From positions 1 to 41,141 of the forward strand of contig JAPDJO010000012.1 of the NCBI GenBank assembly GCA_029259115.1: a DNA stretch of 41,141 bases, written 5' to 3'. Below the pieces are notes generated by a model. It was not told the origin of the DNA. It saw only the letters and a program-made list of their open reading frames with translations, and made no database searches. Shown here piece after piece: positions 6,403 through 15,501 of this stretch (the first letter of the stretch is position 1; each line of letters opens with the position of its first letter). The position numbers were made by a program, and so were the translations under genes. The stretch is from Thermoplasmatota archaeon. GTDB taxonomy: Archaea; Thermoplasmatota; E2; DHVEG-1; B18-G2.

Positions 6403-8981
6403 GATATCTCTCTCATTATCTTCTCGTGCAATTCCATCAACCTTTCTCTCCTGTCTTTCATCAACACCACATCTGCCTCTCCTAGGACTATAAGGTTGTG
6501 AGCAAACGGTGATGGAATTTTTGTTTCTATGACTTTATACTTTATTTTCCCCTCCCTAATTTCCCTAAGTATATTATCTGCCCTCTTTACGTCCATCAAG
6601 TCTTCGAGTATCTCTCTATATGTCTCTTCTATTATTGGAAATTCTGGATCTATGGATTCGCATATCCTGATTAGTTTTTCAGCATTTATCTGCTGTTTCC
6701 TTACGCTTATCTTATGACCTTTATAGTTTTTTAGTATGAGGAAACCCCTTGCTGCACAGTGCCTGAACCTCCTCTTCATGAGTTCTGTTCTCCTTATGTT
6801 TTTCCTCAATGTCTCTCGTATATCAGTCTCTGTTGCCTCTTTTATCAACTTCTCTACATCAAGATTTCTTTCCTTGGATATCATAAGAGAGAAGCCATTA
6901 TCACTGACCGTTATCCTGACATCTGTTCTGAGTAATTTTCCTAAAACTATGGCAAACAATCTTGATAATGCATCATTGACTCTCCTTCCAAAGATAGTGT
7001 GAAATACGATTAGTTTCCTACCTTTGAGATCTCTGGTTATTTCAACAACTATTTTTCTGTGAGTAGGTATGATTTTGACATATCGGTATTGTGCCAAGAA
7101 GTAATCTTTTATGGCTTTCCTAGCCCTCTCATCTACTGGTAACTCTGTTATAATATCGTCTATCTTTTTATTCTTTCTCAGTCTTTTTTCAATTCTCTCC
7201 CTGAATTTTCCTATTTCTGTAGCCAGATCATAGCTTAATGGTAATAATTCTGAAAACCAAGCGGGAATGGTCGGGGATTCTTCTTTTCTTTCTTCTACAT
7301 AGCATCTCATCCCTCTTGCATATCTAAATTCAAATGTTCTTCCTCCTAGAACAAATATGTCTCCTTTTCTTAATCTCTCCAAAAAATCCTCTTCAATATC
7401 CCCAACATATCTCCTTGGATTTAAAGTAAAAACATCAACCTTCACCTCATCTGGTATTGTTCCCATATTAAGATAATATATAACCTTGGTGTATTTTCCT
7501 CTCCTGCCAAAAACCCCATCTCTCTCATCAAACCATATCTTTCCATAGACGCTTTGATGTTCAAGATCAGCATAATGTCCAGCTAGATAATGAAGGATGG
7601 AGAGGAATTTTTCATACGGGAAATCTCTATAGCAATAACTTCTCCTTATGAGATCAAACGCTTCTTTAACACTCCATTTCTTGTTCAATGCCATTCCAAC
7701 GATATGCTGAGATAAGACATCTATACAGTTTCTGGGAATATTGATCTCGTCAAGTTTTCTTTCTAAAACGCTCTTTAGCATCACACCGCACTCAACTAGA
7801 TCGTCTCTATCCATGCCTATGAGTATGCCCTTGGCAGTATCATTTAAGCTATGACCACTCCTTCCTATTCTTTGCACACATCTAGAAACAGATTTAGGAG
7901 AACCTATCTGAACAACAACATCTATATAGCCAATATCTATCCCCAGCTCAAGACTCGTAGATGATACGACTGCCTTGAGTTTTCCTTCTTTTAATTTGTT
8001 CTCAACGTCCCATCTTATCTCTCTAGATAAGGAGCCGTGATGGGCAGCTATTGTATCTTCATCGAATTTTCCGGATTTTTTAAGATGGTACACCACTCTC
8101 TCTGTACCTGATCTCGTGTTTGTGAACACAAGAGTGGTATGATGATTCTCGATTATTCTCTCGAGTTCTCTGTACATTAGATCGTTCAGCTTTTCAGCGT
8201 CGGTATATATTATATCATCGGTTGGACAGATAAGTCTAAGATCAAAAGGTTTAAACCATGTTACATCAACAATTGTACAATCTCTAGGTTCACCATCTTT
8301 AAATCCTACCAGAAATTTTGCTGCTTCTTCAATAGGATGTAGTGTAGCTCCAAGACCTATTCTTACAAATTCCTTTTTGCACATTTCTTGCAGTCTTTCC
8401 AGAGTTAATGTAAGATGAACTCCTCTTTTGCTAGATGCTAGCTCATGTATCTCATCTACAACAACCCATCTGATATCTTTTAACTTCTCGACAAATCTCC
8501 TAGAATTTAGAATTATAGCTAAGCTTTCTGGAGTTGTTATGAGTATGTGGGGAGGTTTCCTGAGTTGCTTTTGTTTTTCATATGGAGTTATATCTCCAGT
8601 TCTTATGCCTATCCTTATTTCCTTAATATGTTCCATTTCCTTACTTATCTCTCCCAAAGGCATCATCAAGTTCTTGTAAATGTCATTATCTAAAGCTCTT
8701 AAAGGACTAACATAAACACAATAGACCTTATCCTCTAGCCTCTTTTCCTTGCTCAGCTTAAATAACTCGCTCAGTATAACCATAAAAGCCGAGAATGTTT
8801 TCCCTGAGCCAGTTGGAGCGGTTATTATGACATTCTTACCTTCGGATATCAGTTTGAAAGAATATCTCTGCGGCGGCGTCAAGGTTTTGAATTTTCTTGT
8901 AAACCATCTCCTTATATCTTCGTCTAGACAAGATAGCGATTCTTCTTCACTCCATGGTTTCTTGAGAAACTCTATTGGCAT
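6399..8981 (-). CDS. lhr: Lhr-family ATP-dependent helicase
   Basis: This 860-residue superfamily 2 helicase has Walker A APTGSGKT (55-62), the DEIH box (176-179), GATL, a second RecA domain with VFTNTRSGTERVV and SSTSLELGIDIG, and motif VI QRIGRSGH. A winged-helix and long C-terminal DEAD/Lhr-associated region follow. Lhr proteins are 3'-to-5' helicases active on forked DNA and RNA:DNA hybrids, linked to replication-associated repair in archaea. The length fits the archaeal core group. It is the first gene of the lhr-phosphoesterase-taw3 operon. The ATG at 8981 begins MPIEFLKKPW, close to usual archaeal starts, and no earlier start is in frame nearby. Confidence 0.94.
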   Translation of the reverse strand: MPIEFLKKPWSEEESLSCLDEDIRRWFTRKFKTLTPPQRYSFKLISEGKNVIITAPTGSGKTFSAFMVILSELFKLSKEKRLEDKVYCVYVSPLRALDNDIYKNLMMPLGEISKEMEHIKEIRIGIRTGDITPYEKQKQLRKPPHILITTPESLAIILNSRRFVEKLKDIRWVVVDEIHELASSKRGVHLTLTLERLQEMCKKEFVRIGLGATLHPIEEAAKFLVGFKDGEPRDCTIVDVTWFKPFDLRLICPTDDIIYTDAEKLNDLMYRELERIIENHHTTLVFTNTRSGTERVVYHLKKSGKFDEDTIAAHHGSLSREIRWDVENKLKEGKLKAVVSSTSLELGIDIGYIDVVVQIGSPKSVSRCVQRIGRSGHSLNDTAKGILIGMDRDDLVECGVMLKSVLERKLDEINIPRNCIDVLSQHIVGMALNKKWSVKEAFDLIRRSYCYRDFPYEKFLSILHYLAGHYADLEHQSVYGKIWFDERDGVFGRRGKYTKVIYYLNMGTIPDEVKVDVFTLNPRRYVGDIEEDFLERLRKGDIFVLGGRTFEFRYARGMRCYVEERKEESPTIPAWFSELLPLSYDLATEIGKFRERIEKRLRKNKKIDDIITELPVDERARKAIKDYFLAQYRYVKIIPTHRKIVVEITRDLKGRKLIVFHTIFGRRVNDALSRLFAIVLGKLLRTDVRITVSDNGFSLMISKERNLDVEKLIKEATETDIRETLRKNIRRTELMKRRFRHCAARGFLILKNYKGHKISVRKQQINAEKLIRICESIDPEFPIIEETYREILEDLMDVKRADNILREIREGKIKYKVIETKIPSPFAHNLIVLGEADVVLMKDRRERLMELHEKIMREIS

Positions 8982-9081
8982 GAGGGGTTCGATAAATAAC
9001 GATTAAATTTATTAAGATAACCCAAGCTATATCGAAATCTTTCTGCAAAATTTTTAAACGTACAATTAGTTTATCCTTATA

Positions 9082-9182
9082 GTCGGGGTGGCTCAGCCTG
9101 GTTGGAGCGCCTGACTCATAAGCTCAGCTCGAGGGTTCGCTGGGAAATCAGGAGGTCGCGGGTTCAAATCCCGCCCCCGACA
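9082..9182 (+). tRNA. tRNA-Met(CAU), elongator type, with an intron
   Basis: The acceptor stem GTCGGGG/CCCCGAC and discriminator A at 9182 frame a normal cloverleaf. D-stem is GCTC/GAGC, anticodon stem CCTGA (9110-9114)/TCAGG (9148-9152), and T-arm GCGGG-TTCAAAT-CCCGC. The anticodon CAT is at 9117-9119. Twenty-six bases (9121-9146) interrupt the loop after position 37, the canonical archaeal intron site. The body resembles archaeal elongator tRNA-Met rather than initiator or CAU-anticodon tRNA-Ile2, though the last cannot be fully excluded from sequence alone. A TTTTTAAAC box about 25-30 bases upstream is the likely TATA element. Confidence 0.94.
9121..9146 (+). other. 26-base intron in tRNA-Met
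   Basis: The segment begins AGCTCAGCTCGAGG and ends CTGGGAA. It lies between anticodon-loop positions 37 and 38, where archaeal splicing endonuclease recognises a bulge-helix-bulge. The exact cut may shift by a base because A residues flank both ends. It is too short to encode anything. Confidence 0.85.
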
Positions 9183-9184
9183 TC

Positions 9185-10402
9185 TTAGAATCTTTTCTCA
9201 TTCTCTCTCAACTTGTTCAGGTATATCTTCTCTACCTTCTCTGTATCTTGGTATTTCTTTATCTCTTCCTCGATCTCGATTGGAAGAGAGCCTTCTCTTA
9301 TTAATCTAGAAAGTTTGTAAACATCCACATCCGAAACGATCTCCCAGAGACCATGTTTCTTCAAAACTTCTTTTAGTTTCTCTCTTCTCTCATCATCTTT
9401 ATAGGGAAAAACAGGTCTAGTTCCCACAACTATCCTAGCTTTAGCTTTTGTTCCATATACCGTGTCTAGACCTTCTCTCTTGGCAAAATCTATCAGTTCC
9501 TTTCTCACTTTCTCGATCTCTTTATCAATCTCCATGAGTAGGTTTTCCTTTTTCTCTATAAGTTCGGCGTATTTATCTACAAGTTGGACACCTTTATCAG
9601 ATAGGAAGTCATCTAAAGTCTTTGCTTCTAGTTTATACCTATGCTTAAACTCTCCACATATGGGCTTATACTCACACCAATCACAAAGTATAGAAGGCTT
9701 TGCTGGAAACTCTTCTGATCTCTCTATTCTCTCTATTATATCTATAACCTTTTTCCTGAGGATTTCTAACTCTGCATCGTCTTTTTTTATCTCTATTTCC
9801 TTATCAAAAGCAAGGAAATGCCATATTAATCTTATATCATTCACATCAGGATATCTATCCTTTATACCTATAGCATATAGAGGGAGCTGTATATCTTTTT
9901 CTAGATATTCATTGATCGGCAAGGTCATGTTGGTCTTGTAGTCATGAATTTCGTATATGCCTCCATCTCTGTAAGCCAATCTATCTATGTATCCCTGTAT
10001 CTTGTATCTCCCTGTACCATCAAGATCCACAACTACTCTCTCTTCCAGTGCTATCGTTCTGGACTGATTAAAAGGATAGTATCTCTTGTAGTAATCTCTC
10101 ACAAATCTTTCAGCCATTTTCAAATAATTCTCAGGAGTATAATCTTTGTTGGTTATGATTATACCATCATTCCACTTTCTATCCCACTCTTTCCTCAAAA
10201 ACTCCAGAAGCTCATCTAAGCTATTCAATTTCTCATACATAAGATCCTTGTACAATTTTCTCAATGTTTCGTGAACTCTATTACCTGTAAACGACTCTAT
10301 AGTCTCTTTTATCTCTGTCTTTATCTTGTCTATGTATGCAAACTTATATTTCCTAGGACACTGAAGATAACAGTTTAGTTTTGAATAAGAATACACTGGC
10401 AT
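9185..10402 (-). CDS. RecB-family PD-(D/E)XK nuclease with an iron-sulfur cysteine cluster
   Basis: This 405-residue protein opens with SKLNCYLQCPRKYKF (C11, C15), typical of the PDDEXK_1/RecB-Cas4 group. It has the nuclease core GYIDRL, EIHDYKT and the QLPLYAIGI motif between about residues 135 and 180. CDWCEYKPIC follows near residue 240; with the N-terminal Cys these could hold a 4Fe-4S cluster, as in Cas4 and AddB. A long coiled coil (about 265-300) and a charged tail follow. The family cuts or trims DNA ends. Without a fused helicase its role is unknown; repair or recombination is likely. It lies 39 bases after pcc1 on the same strand, at the end of the exosome superoperon. No cas gene is in view. 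Confidence 0.85.
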   Translation of the reverse strand: MPVYSYSKLNCYLQCPRKYKFAYIDKIKTEIKETIESFTGNRVHETLRKLYKDLMYEKLNSLDELLEFLRKEWDRKWNDGIIITNKDYTPENYLKMAERFVRDYYKRYYPFNQSRTIALEERVVVDLDGTGRYKIQGYIDRLAYRDGGIYEIHDYKTNMTLPINEYLEKDIQLPLYAIGIKDRYPDVNDIRLIWHFLAFDKEIEIKKDDAELEILRKKVIDIIERIERSEEFPAKPSILCDWCEYKPICGEFKHRYKLEAKTLDDFLSDKGVQLVDKYAELIEKKENLLMEIDKEIEKVRKELIDFAKREGLDTVYGTKAKARIVVGTRPVFPYKDDERREKLKEVLKKHGLWEIVSDVDVYKLSRLIREGSLPIEIEEEIKKYQDTEKVEKIYLNKLRENEKRF

Positions 10403-10441
10403 TCGAAAAACGAAATCTATTCTTGGTATATTAATTATCCT

Positions 10442-10681
10442 CTATCTGAATATATCCCTTACAGATCTAGCGGTTTCGATCCATCTCAAAAAGGAATTAC
10501 AAGCTGCCCTCAAAGAGCTGGTGTCTTCCGATTCTATTCTCAGAATCATCTTGTTATCTATTCTATTGATACTAACCTTCGTTTTGGGTATCCTTTTCTT
10601 TACCTCAGGCTCTATTGATCTAAAAATTATATCAAGATCTCTTTCTTTCTCAAACTCTATTTCTATAACAGCGGATCTCAT
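10442..10681 (-). CDS. pcc1: KEOPS complex subunit Pcc1
   Basis: This 79-residue protein has the Pcc1 fold pattern: an N-terminal strand AVIEIEFEK, a long helix reaching EPEVKKRIPKTKVSINRI, a strand KMILRIESEDTSSLRAACNSFLRW, and a closing helix. Pcc1 dimerises KEOPS, which with Kae1 attaches threonylcarbamoyl to A37 of ANN-decoding tRNAs. Its length is normal. The ATG at 10681 is one base beyond the rpoP stop, so it is co-transcribed with rpoP and rpl37ae, the usual archaeal arrangement. Kae1 and the other subunits are not in the window. Confidence 0.9.
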   Translation of the reverse strand: MRSAVIEIEFEKERDLDIIFRSIEPEVKKRIPKTKVSINRIDNKMILRIESEDTSSLRAACNSFLRWIETARSVRDIFR

Positions 10682-10682
10682 C

Positions 10683-10823
10683 TTAACGGGCTTTAACCCT
10701 TTTAGCTATTGGTGGTCTTTCCTTATAGAATATCTTACTTCCGCAGTAAGGACATTGCAAACCTATGCTCTCGACATTCAAATCAACCTTCTTTTTACAG
10801 ACGCCACATCTATAGCTTACCAT
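10683..10823 (-). CDS. rpoP: RNA polymerase subunit P (Rpb12/Rpc10 homologue)
   Basis: An ATG at 10823 opens 46 codons ending in TAA at 10683-10685. The protein begins MVSYRCGVCKKKVDL and has CPYCGSKI further on. C6, C9, C24 and C27 form one zinc ribbon, and the basic tail ends KRVKAR. This is the small zinc-binding subunit that supports assembly of the archaeal polymerase core beside RpoD and RpoB. Length and position between rpl37ae and pcc1 are standard. One base separates it from rpl37ae. Confidence 0.95.
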   Translation of the reverse strand: MVSYRCGVCKKKVDLNVESIGLQCPYCGSKIFYKERPPIAKRVKAR

Positions 10824-10824
10824 C

Positions 10825-11091
10825 TTATTCCCTCGTTAAACCTAGAACCTTTTCTATATTTAAACTACTCTCGGTTCTCGGAACATAGGCGCCTCCAGCA
10901 AATATAGTCTCACATTTTCTGCACTTCCATATCCCTGCTCCAACCCTCTTTACCTTTTTGTGACCGCAAGAAGGACAAACGTGTTTCGCCCTTTGTATTA
11001 CCTCTATATCTCTGACTAGCTTTCTTATCCTAACTCCGTATCTTGACGAAAATCTTCCAGCAGGACCTACCTTTTTGGTTCTTCTTGCCAT
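10825..11091 (-). CDS. rpl37ae: Large-subunit ribosomal protein L37Ae
   Basis: This 88-residue basic protein opens with MARRTKKVGPAGRFSSRYG and carries a zinc ribbon of C39, C42, C57 and C60 (VCPSCGHKK ... WKCRKC), followed by AGGAYVPRT. This is the archaeal/eukaryotic L37Ae (eL43) of the 50S subunit. It directly follows rrp42 with a one-base gap and precedes rpoP, the conserved order in archaeal exosome operons. Confidence 0.96.
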   Translation of the reverse strand: MARRTKKVGPAGRFSSRYGVRIRKLVRDIEVIQRAKHVCPSCGHKKVKRVGAGIWKCRKCETIFAGGAYVPRTESSLNIEKVLGLTRE

Positions 11092-11092
11092 A

Positions 11093-11884
11093 CTATCTAC
11101 CTACTGTCTTTTCCAATACCTTCCTAATGCGAGCACCGTTATCTCTAGCTGATTTAATAATCTTTCTGACCTCATCTATGGTAAAACTACCTGGTAAACC
11201 TTTCTGCATTGCTCTTATATCCCCATTTTTATCAGTAGCTACAGTTAATCTAGCTTCTGCTATCATCTCTTCTTCCCAACAAGGATCTACAGCTACTACA
11301 CCACCATACTTGACAAAGGTGCATGAGATTGGGGGATCATTCTTTATTGGCAAAGGTTCATCTTCTCCTAGATCAAATCTTTCATTTGGTATCTTTGCCG
11401 TAAGCAGGGCAGCAAGCGCAGCAAGGGATGAGGCATCGAATAAATTGCCATCATAGTCAAGAATATGTATATCTACGAAAACAACCCACACCTTCTCTCC
11501 AGGCTCTATGCATAGTTTTTCAAGATCGATAACCTCCGTCTCTCTTATCCCTCTATCAACAACTCTAGCCAGTTCTATGGCATTCTCATCTGGAGGACCT
11601 GCCTCGAATTCTGGAGATGCCAGAGGAATTAACTCAGCATTTGTAGTTAAAACTCCGCTTTCTGGAGAATCTGGATAAGGCTCACCCATCTCAAGCTTGA
11701 CTCCAACTAAAACCTTTGTATTTCCGAGTTCTACTCTAGCTGATCCTTCTGCTTTCTTCACAAAATTCGTTTGGATCTTTAAGGGTCTATATTCGTCAAA
11801 TGCTCTACCGTCTATTCTCTTATTCGCCTGAGCAAGCTTATGAAGATACTTCCTCTTTATCTCTGATACAACGAGTTCACTCAT
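11093..11884 (-). CDS. rrp42: Exosome core subunit Rrp42
   Basis: This 263-residue RNase PH-fold protein is the non-catalytic partner of Rrp41 in the archaeal exosome hexamer. Visible family marks are [40 protein letters not shown], a [18 protein letters not shown] block, [19 protein letters not shown], and a C-terminal [13 protein letters not shown] helix. It helps form the RNA channel. The ATG at 11884 overlaps the rrp41 end by eight bases, indicating coupled translation. Length is typical. Confidence 0.96.
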   Translation of the reverse strand: MSELVVSEIKRKYLHKLAQANKRIDGRAFDEYRPLKIQTNFVKKAEGSARVELGNTKVLVGVKLEMGEPYPDSPESGVLTTNAELIPLASPEFEAGPPDENAIELARVVDRGIRETEVIDLEKLCIEPGEKVWVVFVDIHILDYDGNLFDASSLAALAALLTAKIPNERFDLGEDEPLPIKNDPPISCTFVKYGGVVAVDPCWEEEMIAEARLTVATDKNGDIRAMQKGLPGSFTIDEVRKIIKSARDNGARIRKVLEKTVGR

Positions 11885-12620
11885 TTTCCCTGTTCACCTC
11901 CTTCGTGTATTTTTTTAGTAAGGCTTCCCTCTGTAATTTTGATACTATCTCGCAACCTTTTAATGCAAGCTCCAAAGCTTCATCGAATTCTTTTGGAGTT
12001 AAATGTCCATCCATCTGTAACAAAAGTATCTCTTTTTTCCTCGGAGCTATGGCTACAGGAAGATCTGCCTCACCATAATTATCCTCTTCCTTGCAGAGAT
12101 CAAGGACAACATGACCATCTACTTTCCCAGCCGAGCAGGCTACGGGTATGTCTCTCATAGGTATTCCAGCGTCAGCGAGCGCAACAGCAGCCGCAGTTAG
12201 TCCAGCACACCTTGTACCTGCATCCGCATCCAGAACCTCTATGTTTATATCAATTGTAGCCCTAGGTAACTTCTCAACCATTATTATATTTTCCAAAGCC
12301 TCTCCTATAACCTTCGATATTTCTATGCTTCTCCTATCTGGTCCGGGGCGCTTTCTTTCCTCTACACTAAAAGATGCCATGTTGTAGCGAGCATTGACTA
12401 TCGCCTTCAACGGATGCTGTTCATGTCTTGGAAGAGTTTCCTTTGGTCCATAAACAGCTGCAATGATTTTGTTGTTTCCCCATTCTATATAGCATGAACC
12501 ATCAGCTCTATGCAAAGGACCTGCCTCTATCTTTATTGGTCTGAGTTCATCAAATTTCCTTCCATCAATTCTTCTTCCATTCTCATCTATAAGTTTGATA
12601 TCCTCGGGTTTTTTTGACAT
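11877..12620 (-). CDS. rrp41: Exosome catalytic subunit Rrp41
   Basis: This 247-residue RNase PH-fold protein is the phosphorolytic subunit of the archaeal exosome, degrading RNA from the 3' end with phosphate. Seen are [17 protein letters not shown], the phosphate-binding [20 protein letters not shown] and [14 protein letters not shown], whose two Asp residues (D180 and D186) match the catalytic pair of characterised Rrp41. I use ATG 12620; a TTG just before it would add one residue. GAGTGAT precedes the start. It is four bases downstream of rrp4 and overlaps rrp42. Confidence 0.97.
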   Translation of the reverse strand: MSKKPEDIKLIDENGRRIDGRKFDELRPIKIEAGPLHRADGSCYIEWGNNKIIAAVYGPKETLPRHEQHPLKAIVNARYNMASFSVEERKRPGPDRRSIEISKVIGEALENIIMVEKLPRATIDINIEVLDADAGTRCAGLTAAAVALADAGIPMRDIPVACSAGKVDGHVVLDLCKEEDNYGEADLPVAIAPRKKEILLLQMDGHLTPKEFDEALELALKGCEIVSKLQREALLKKYTKEVNRENE

Positions 12621-12624
12621 CAAA

Positions 12625-13305
12625 TCACTCTCCCTTTAAAAGAGCTATCACTCTTTCCGTTAACCCATATGTGTGAGCTTCTCTCTCTATGAGCCTAATA
12701 GCTCTCTCTATCTTTTGAATAGCATCAGGATTCCCATCTACCCATATCCTACCATTTCTACCAACAAATATTCTACAGTTCGTATATCTCTTTAATGCCG
12801 TTATCATGGATGCATTTTTCCCTATTATCCTCGGAACTTTTGTTGGCTCTGTCTCAATTAAGGTTCCCCCATTTATCTTGTGAAGACCTCTATCCTTTAA
12901 TGTTATCTGAACTTTGTCCGGATCTCCAGCCGATTTAATTTTTGCTAGAATGACGTCACCATAGTTGAGAAACTTTGATGTATTTCCTATCTCTACAAAC
13001 CAAGGAACCTCATTTATATGTAGAAAAGCGGGATATATTGAGTTGATATCAACCATCCAAACAGCAGCCCCAACCTCTATAACTATACCAACAACAACAT
13101 CTCCAGCTTTTGGTTCGTATTTTCCTCGAAGTGGTGTGATAGTTACAACTCCATCCTTCACGTTTAGTATCCCTAGTCTCTCTGCGTATATCTTACCATC
13201 CTCAACAAATGTTCCTGTCCCTGGCTTGAGTTTTTTTGCATCACCTATAAGTTGGCTTGGAAGGACAAGCTCCCTTGTCTCTTTCTTCTCTTTAGGCATA
13301 TCCAT
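12625..13305 (-). CDS. rrp4: Exosome RNA-binding cap subunit Rrp4
   Basis: This 226-residue cap protein has an N-terminal domain, an S1 domain (about residues 65-140, with [20 protein letters not shown]) and a KH domain (about 150-215, with [20 protein letters not shown] as the GxxG loop). It sits on the Rrp41/Rrp42 ring and guides RNA into the channel. I place the start at ATG 13305, which shares one base with the SBDS stop (TGATG); a TTG directly before it and an ATG two codons later are alternatives. It is in the middle of the psmA-SBDS-rrp4-rrp41-rrp42 run. Confidence 0.95.
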   Translation of the reverse strand: MDMPKEKKETRELVLPSQLIGDAKKLKPGTGTFVEDGKIYAERLGILNVKDGVVTITPLRGKYEPKAGDVVVGIVIEVGAAVWMVDINSIYPAFLHINEVPWFVEIGNTSKFLNYGDVILAKIKSAGDPDKVQITLKDRGLHKINGGTLIETEPTKVPRIIGKNASMITALKRYTNCRIFVGRNGRIWVDGNPDAIQKIERAIRLIEREAHTYGLTERVIALLKGE

Positions 13306-14000
13306 CAACTCAATAACTTTGTTTCAACATTTCCCTTGGTAATATCATTAATCTTATCATAAAACTCAGTTTGCAATCCTGCAGGTATCTGAATGATACC
13401 TACCCATGATCCATCCGATTGCCACTCCTCTTTTATCAACGTACCAAAACTTCTGACTAAGCCATATGCTTTTCCTATATGTGTAGCCGGTATCTTGACA
13501 GATATTCTCACCTGTTCCATGGATATTGGTAAGATAGGTCTTATCTTCTCAACAACTTCCTTTACCTGTTGATCTACAGGTTTGAATGGATCTATATGAA
13601 CTCCAGCCTCTTCTATCGCTAATTCTATCCTCTTTCTTGGATGCGGAGCCTTTGTCCTTGGATCCATAGCATTCTTAGCTATTATCTCAACTATCTGATT
13701 GAATTTTCTTTTCTGCATCTCATGCCTCTGCTCGGTGGTTAGTTGGATATTTCCCCTCAATATAATCTGCTTTGCAACCTCTGCTATATCTGTCGTTCCA
13801 AAACATTTCTGTATCGCTTCCTCAGATGCTCTCTCTCCTTTTCTCGCATCCTTGAAAACCTCATCCACTGCTAGGCTTGATAGTATATCAATCTCTTTTC
13901 CATCTATCAGATCTGCAGCTGCTTTCGGGTCAACGAGTATCTCGAAGTGATTATCTCCGATGGTTAATCTTGCTATAACAGCCTTTTCCAGGCTGGTCAC
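13305..14000 (-). CDS. sdo1: Ribosome maturation protein SBDS/Sdo1
   Basis: This 231-residue three-domain protein has the N-terminal FYSH domain (VIARLTIGDNHFEILVDP), a central helical part (FNQIVEIIAKNAMDPRTKAPHPRKRI is the family signature region), and a C-terminal ferredoxin-like domain (VRISVKIPATHIGKAYGLVRSFG). In archaea and eukaryotes it acts in large-subunit maturation, helping to release the anti-association factor aIF6. The start is GTG at 14000, with GGAGGAGTG upstream inside the psmA end. The stop touches rrp4. The first conserved pair, psmA then SBDS, is standard for archaeal exosome operons. Confidence 0.95.
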   Translation of the reverse strand: MTSLEKAVIARLTIGDNHFEILVDPKAAADLIDGKEIDILSSLAVDEVFKDARKGERASEEAIQKCFGTTDIAEVAKQIILRGNIQLTTEQRHEMQKRKFNQIVEIIAKNAMDPRTKAPHPRKRIELAIEEAGVHIDPFKPVDQQVKEVVEKIRPILPISMEQVRISVKIPATHIGKAYGLVRSFGTLIKEEWQSDGSWVGIIQIPAGLQTEFYDKINDITKGNVETKLLS

Positions 14001-14001
14001 C

Positions 14002-14724
14002 CTACACTCCTCCCAAAGCCTTCTTTATGTACTCCTTTGTTTCCTCAGGTGAAAGCTTTCTAAACTTCCTAGAAGAGTCGACAATTCCTATTTCTATAGC
14101 ATCTGGATTTATCTTACCTTCCACACCCTTACTCAAGGCTTTTAGGCCAAGTATTATCGCTTCATCCTTATCTATGTCTTCCTTGTAATGCTTTTCAAAG
14201 TAAGCTATAACGCCATCTCTTCCTGCTCCCTCGCTTGTCGCTTTGTACTCTATCATAGCTCCAGATGGATCGGTTGAGAATAATCTTGGACCGCTATCAT
14301 CTACGCCTGCTATAAGCAAGGCTGTTCCAAAAGGTCTCACTCCCCCATATTGAGTATAGGTCTGTTTAAAGTCACATATCCTTTTAACTAAGGTCTTGAT
14401 CTCTATCTTTCTGTTGAATGTTATTTCATTAATCTGGGCATCGACTCTTGCTCTATCAACCAAGACCCTTGCATCAGCTACTAACCCAGAGGTAGCACAT
14501 CCTATATGATCATCTATCTGAAACATCTTCTCTATAGACTGAGGTTCTATCAGGCGAGAGGTTATCCTCTTATCGACTATCAGAACAACGCCATCCCTAT
14601 ACTTCAGCCCTACAGTAGTTGTTCCTCTCTTTACAGCCTCTCTTGCATACTCAACTTGAAATAGCCTTCCATCTGGAGAAAATACCGTTATCGCTCTGTC
14701 GTATGCCATATTTGATGGTTGCAT
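14002..14724 (-). CDS. psmA: Proteasome subunit alpha
   Basis: This 240-residue alpha subunit has the family signature [21 protein letters not shown] at its N-terminus, then [41 protein letters not shown], and [17 protein letters not shown]. It forms the outer rings of the 20S core, opened by the PAN ATPase. I chose ATG 14724 because AGGTGA ends eight bases before it; the GTG at 14736 lies inside that Shine-Dalgarno region. It is the first gene of the minus-strand exosome superoperon, with a TATA-like AAAGTATATA about 50 bases upstream. Confidence 0.97.
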   Translation of the reverse strand: MQPSNMAYDRAITVFSPDGRLFQVEYAREAVKRGTTTVGLKYRDGVVLIVDKRITSRLIEPQSIEKMFQIDDHIGCATSGLVADARVLVDRARVDAQINEITFNRKIEIKTLVKRICDFKQTYTQYGGVRPFGTALLIAGVDDSGPRLFSTDPSGAMIEYKATSEGAGRDGVIAYFEKHYKEDIDKDEAIILGLKALSKGVEGKINPDAIEIGIVDSSRKFRKLSPEETKEYIKKALGGV

Positions 14725-14769
14725 ATCCTTAATCACCTCTCAAACTCTACCAGAAATATGTAATCTAGG

Positions 14770-14780
14770 TATATACTTTT
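14770..14780 (-). promoter_or_regulatory. TATA box of the psmA/exosome operon
   Basis: On the reverse strand AAAAGTATATA lies about 46-56 bases before the psmA ATG, leaving a leader of some 20-25 bases that carries the AGGTGA ribosome site. The element overlaps the tail of the intergenic region just past the nrdG stop. Confidence 0.45.
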
Positions 14781-14786
14781 TGCAGG

Positions 14787-15485
14787 TTATGCCCTAACTA
14801 CAACCTCCTTTATATACCTTTTGCACTCTAGAGATATCTCTCTCAAAAAATCTCTCTCATATGGCTTCACTTTTCTCAACTCTTTGCTCATCGCATTCTC
14901 TGGATTGAATTGTTGTATGGCAAATCTCTTAGCTGGCGATAAGAACTTGGATATTTCTATTACATCTCTAGCGGTGAGAAATGTAGGAACTACCGTTGTT
15001 CTGAACTCATAATCTAAACCTGAATTTTTTATTGTATCTATGCTCTTTTCTATCCTTTTAATATCTACCCTCACGCCTGCCAACCTGCTGTATATCTCTT
15101 TTTCAAGGGGAGCCTTCACATCCATAGCTATGTAATCCACGAGCCCTTTGTCTATGAGGTGGGATAATTTGTCTGGATTGTATCCGTTAGTGTCTATCTT
15201 GATTTTCATACCTATCTCCTTCAGTCTTCTGCATAGATTTTCAAGATCCTTAAACAGTGTAGGCTCTCCACCTGTTATGACCACGCCATCGATGAAATCT
15301 GAGTTTTCAACAAGATATTTCTCTATCTCCTTGTAATCTATATCTGGATATTTATCTGGATTTAAAATCAAACCGTAGTTATGACACATTGGGCATCTAA
15401 AGTTGCAATTCGGAAGAAAAAGAACGGATGTTATGTTTCCGTCCCAGTCAACCAGAGATGTTTTTATAAAGCCTTTTATTCCCAT
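14787..15485 (-). CDS. nrdG: Anaerobic ribonucleotide reductase activating protein, radical SAM
   Basis: This 232-residue protein has C27-x3-C31-x2-C34 (NCNFRCPMCHNY), which ligates the 4Fe-4S cluster for S-adenosylmethionine cleavage. TGGEPTLF, IDTNGYNPD and DYIAMDVKAP follow, all radical SAM core marks. It would generate the glycyl radical on NrdD. The frame is open back to a GTG at 15539 that overlaps the nrdD stop. That extension crosses a GC-rich hairpin, and the ATG at 15485 has GGTGAT close upstream, so I use 15485. It lies directly downstream of nrdD. The family also includes activases of other glycyl radical enzymes, but the neighbour makes NrdG the clear choice. Confidence 0.92.
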   Translation of the reverse strand: MGIKGFIKTSLVDWDGNITSVLFLPNCNFRCPMCHNYGLILNPDKYPDIDYKEIEKYLVENSDFIDGVVITGGEPTLFKDLENLCRRLKEIGMKIKIDTNGYNPDKLSHLIDKGLVDYIAMDVKAPLEKEIYSRLAGVRVDIKRIEKSIDTIKNSGLDYEFRTTVVPTFLTARDVIEISKFLSPAKRFAIQQFNPENAMSKELRKVKPYERDFLREISLECKRYIKEVVVRA

Positions 15486-15501
15486 TGGATCACCATAAAT
15501 G

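Noticed and set aside
9185-10402. Cas4 of a CRISPR system
   Set aside because: At 405 residues it is about twice the size of Cas4, no other cas gene or repeat array is present, and the core is shared by all RecB-like nucleases.
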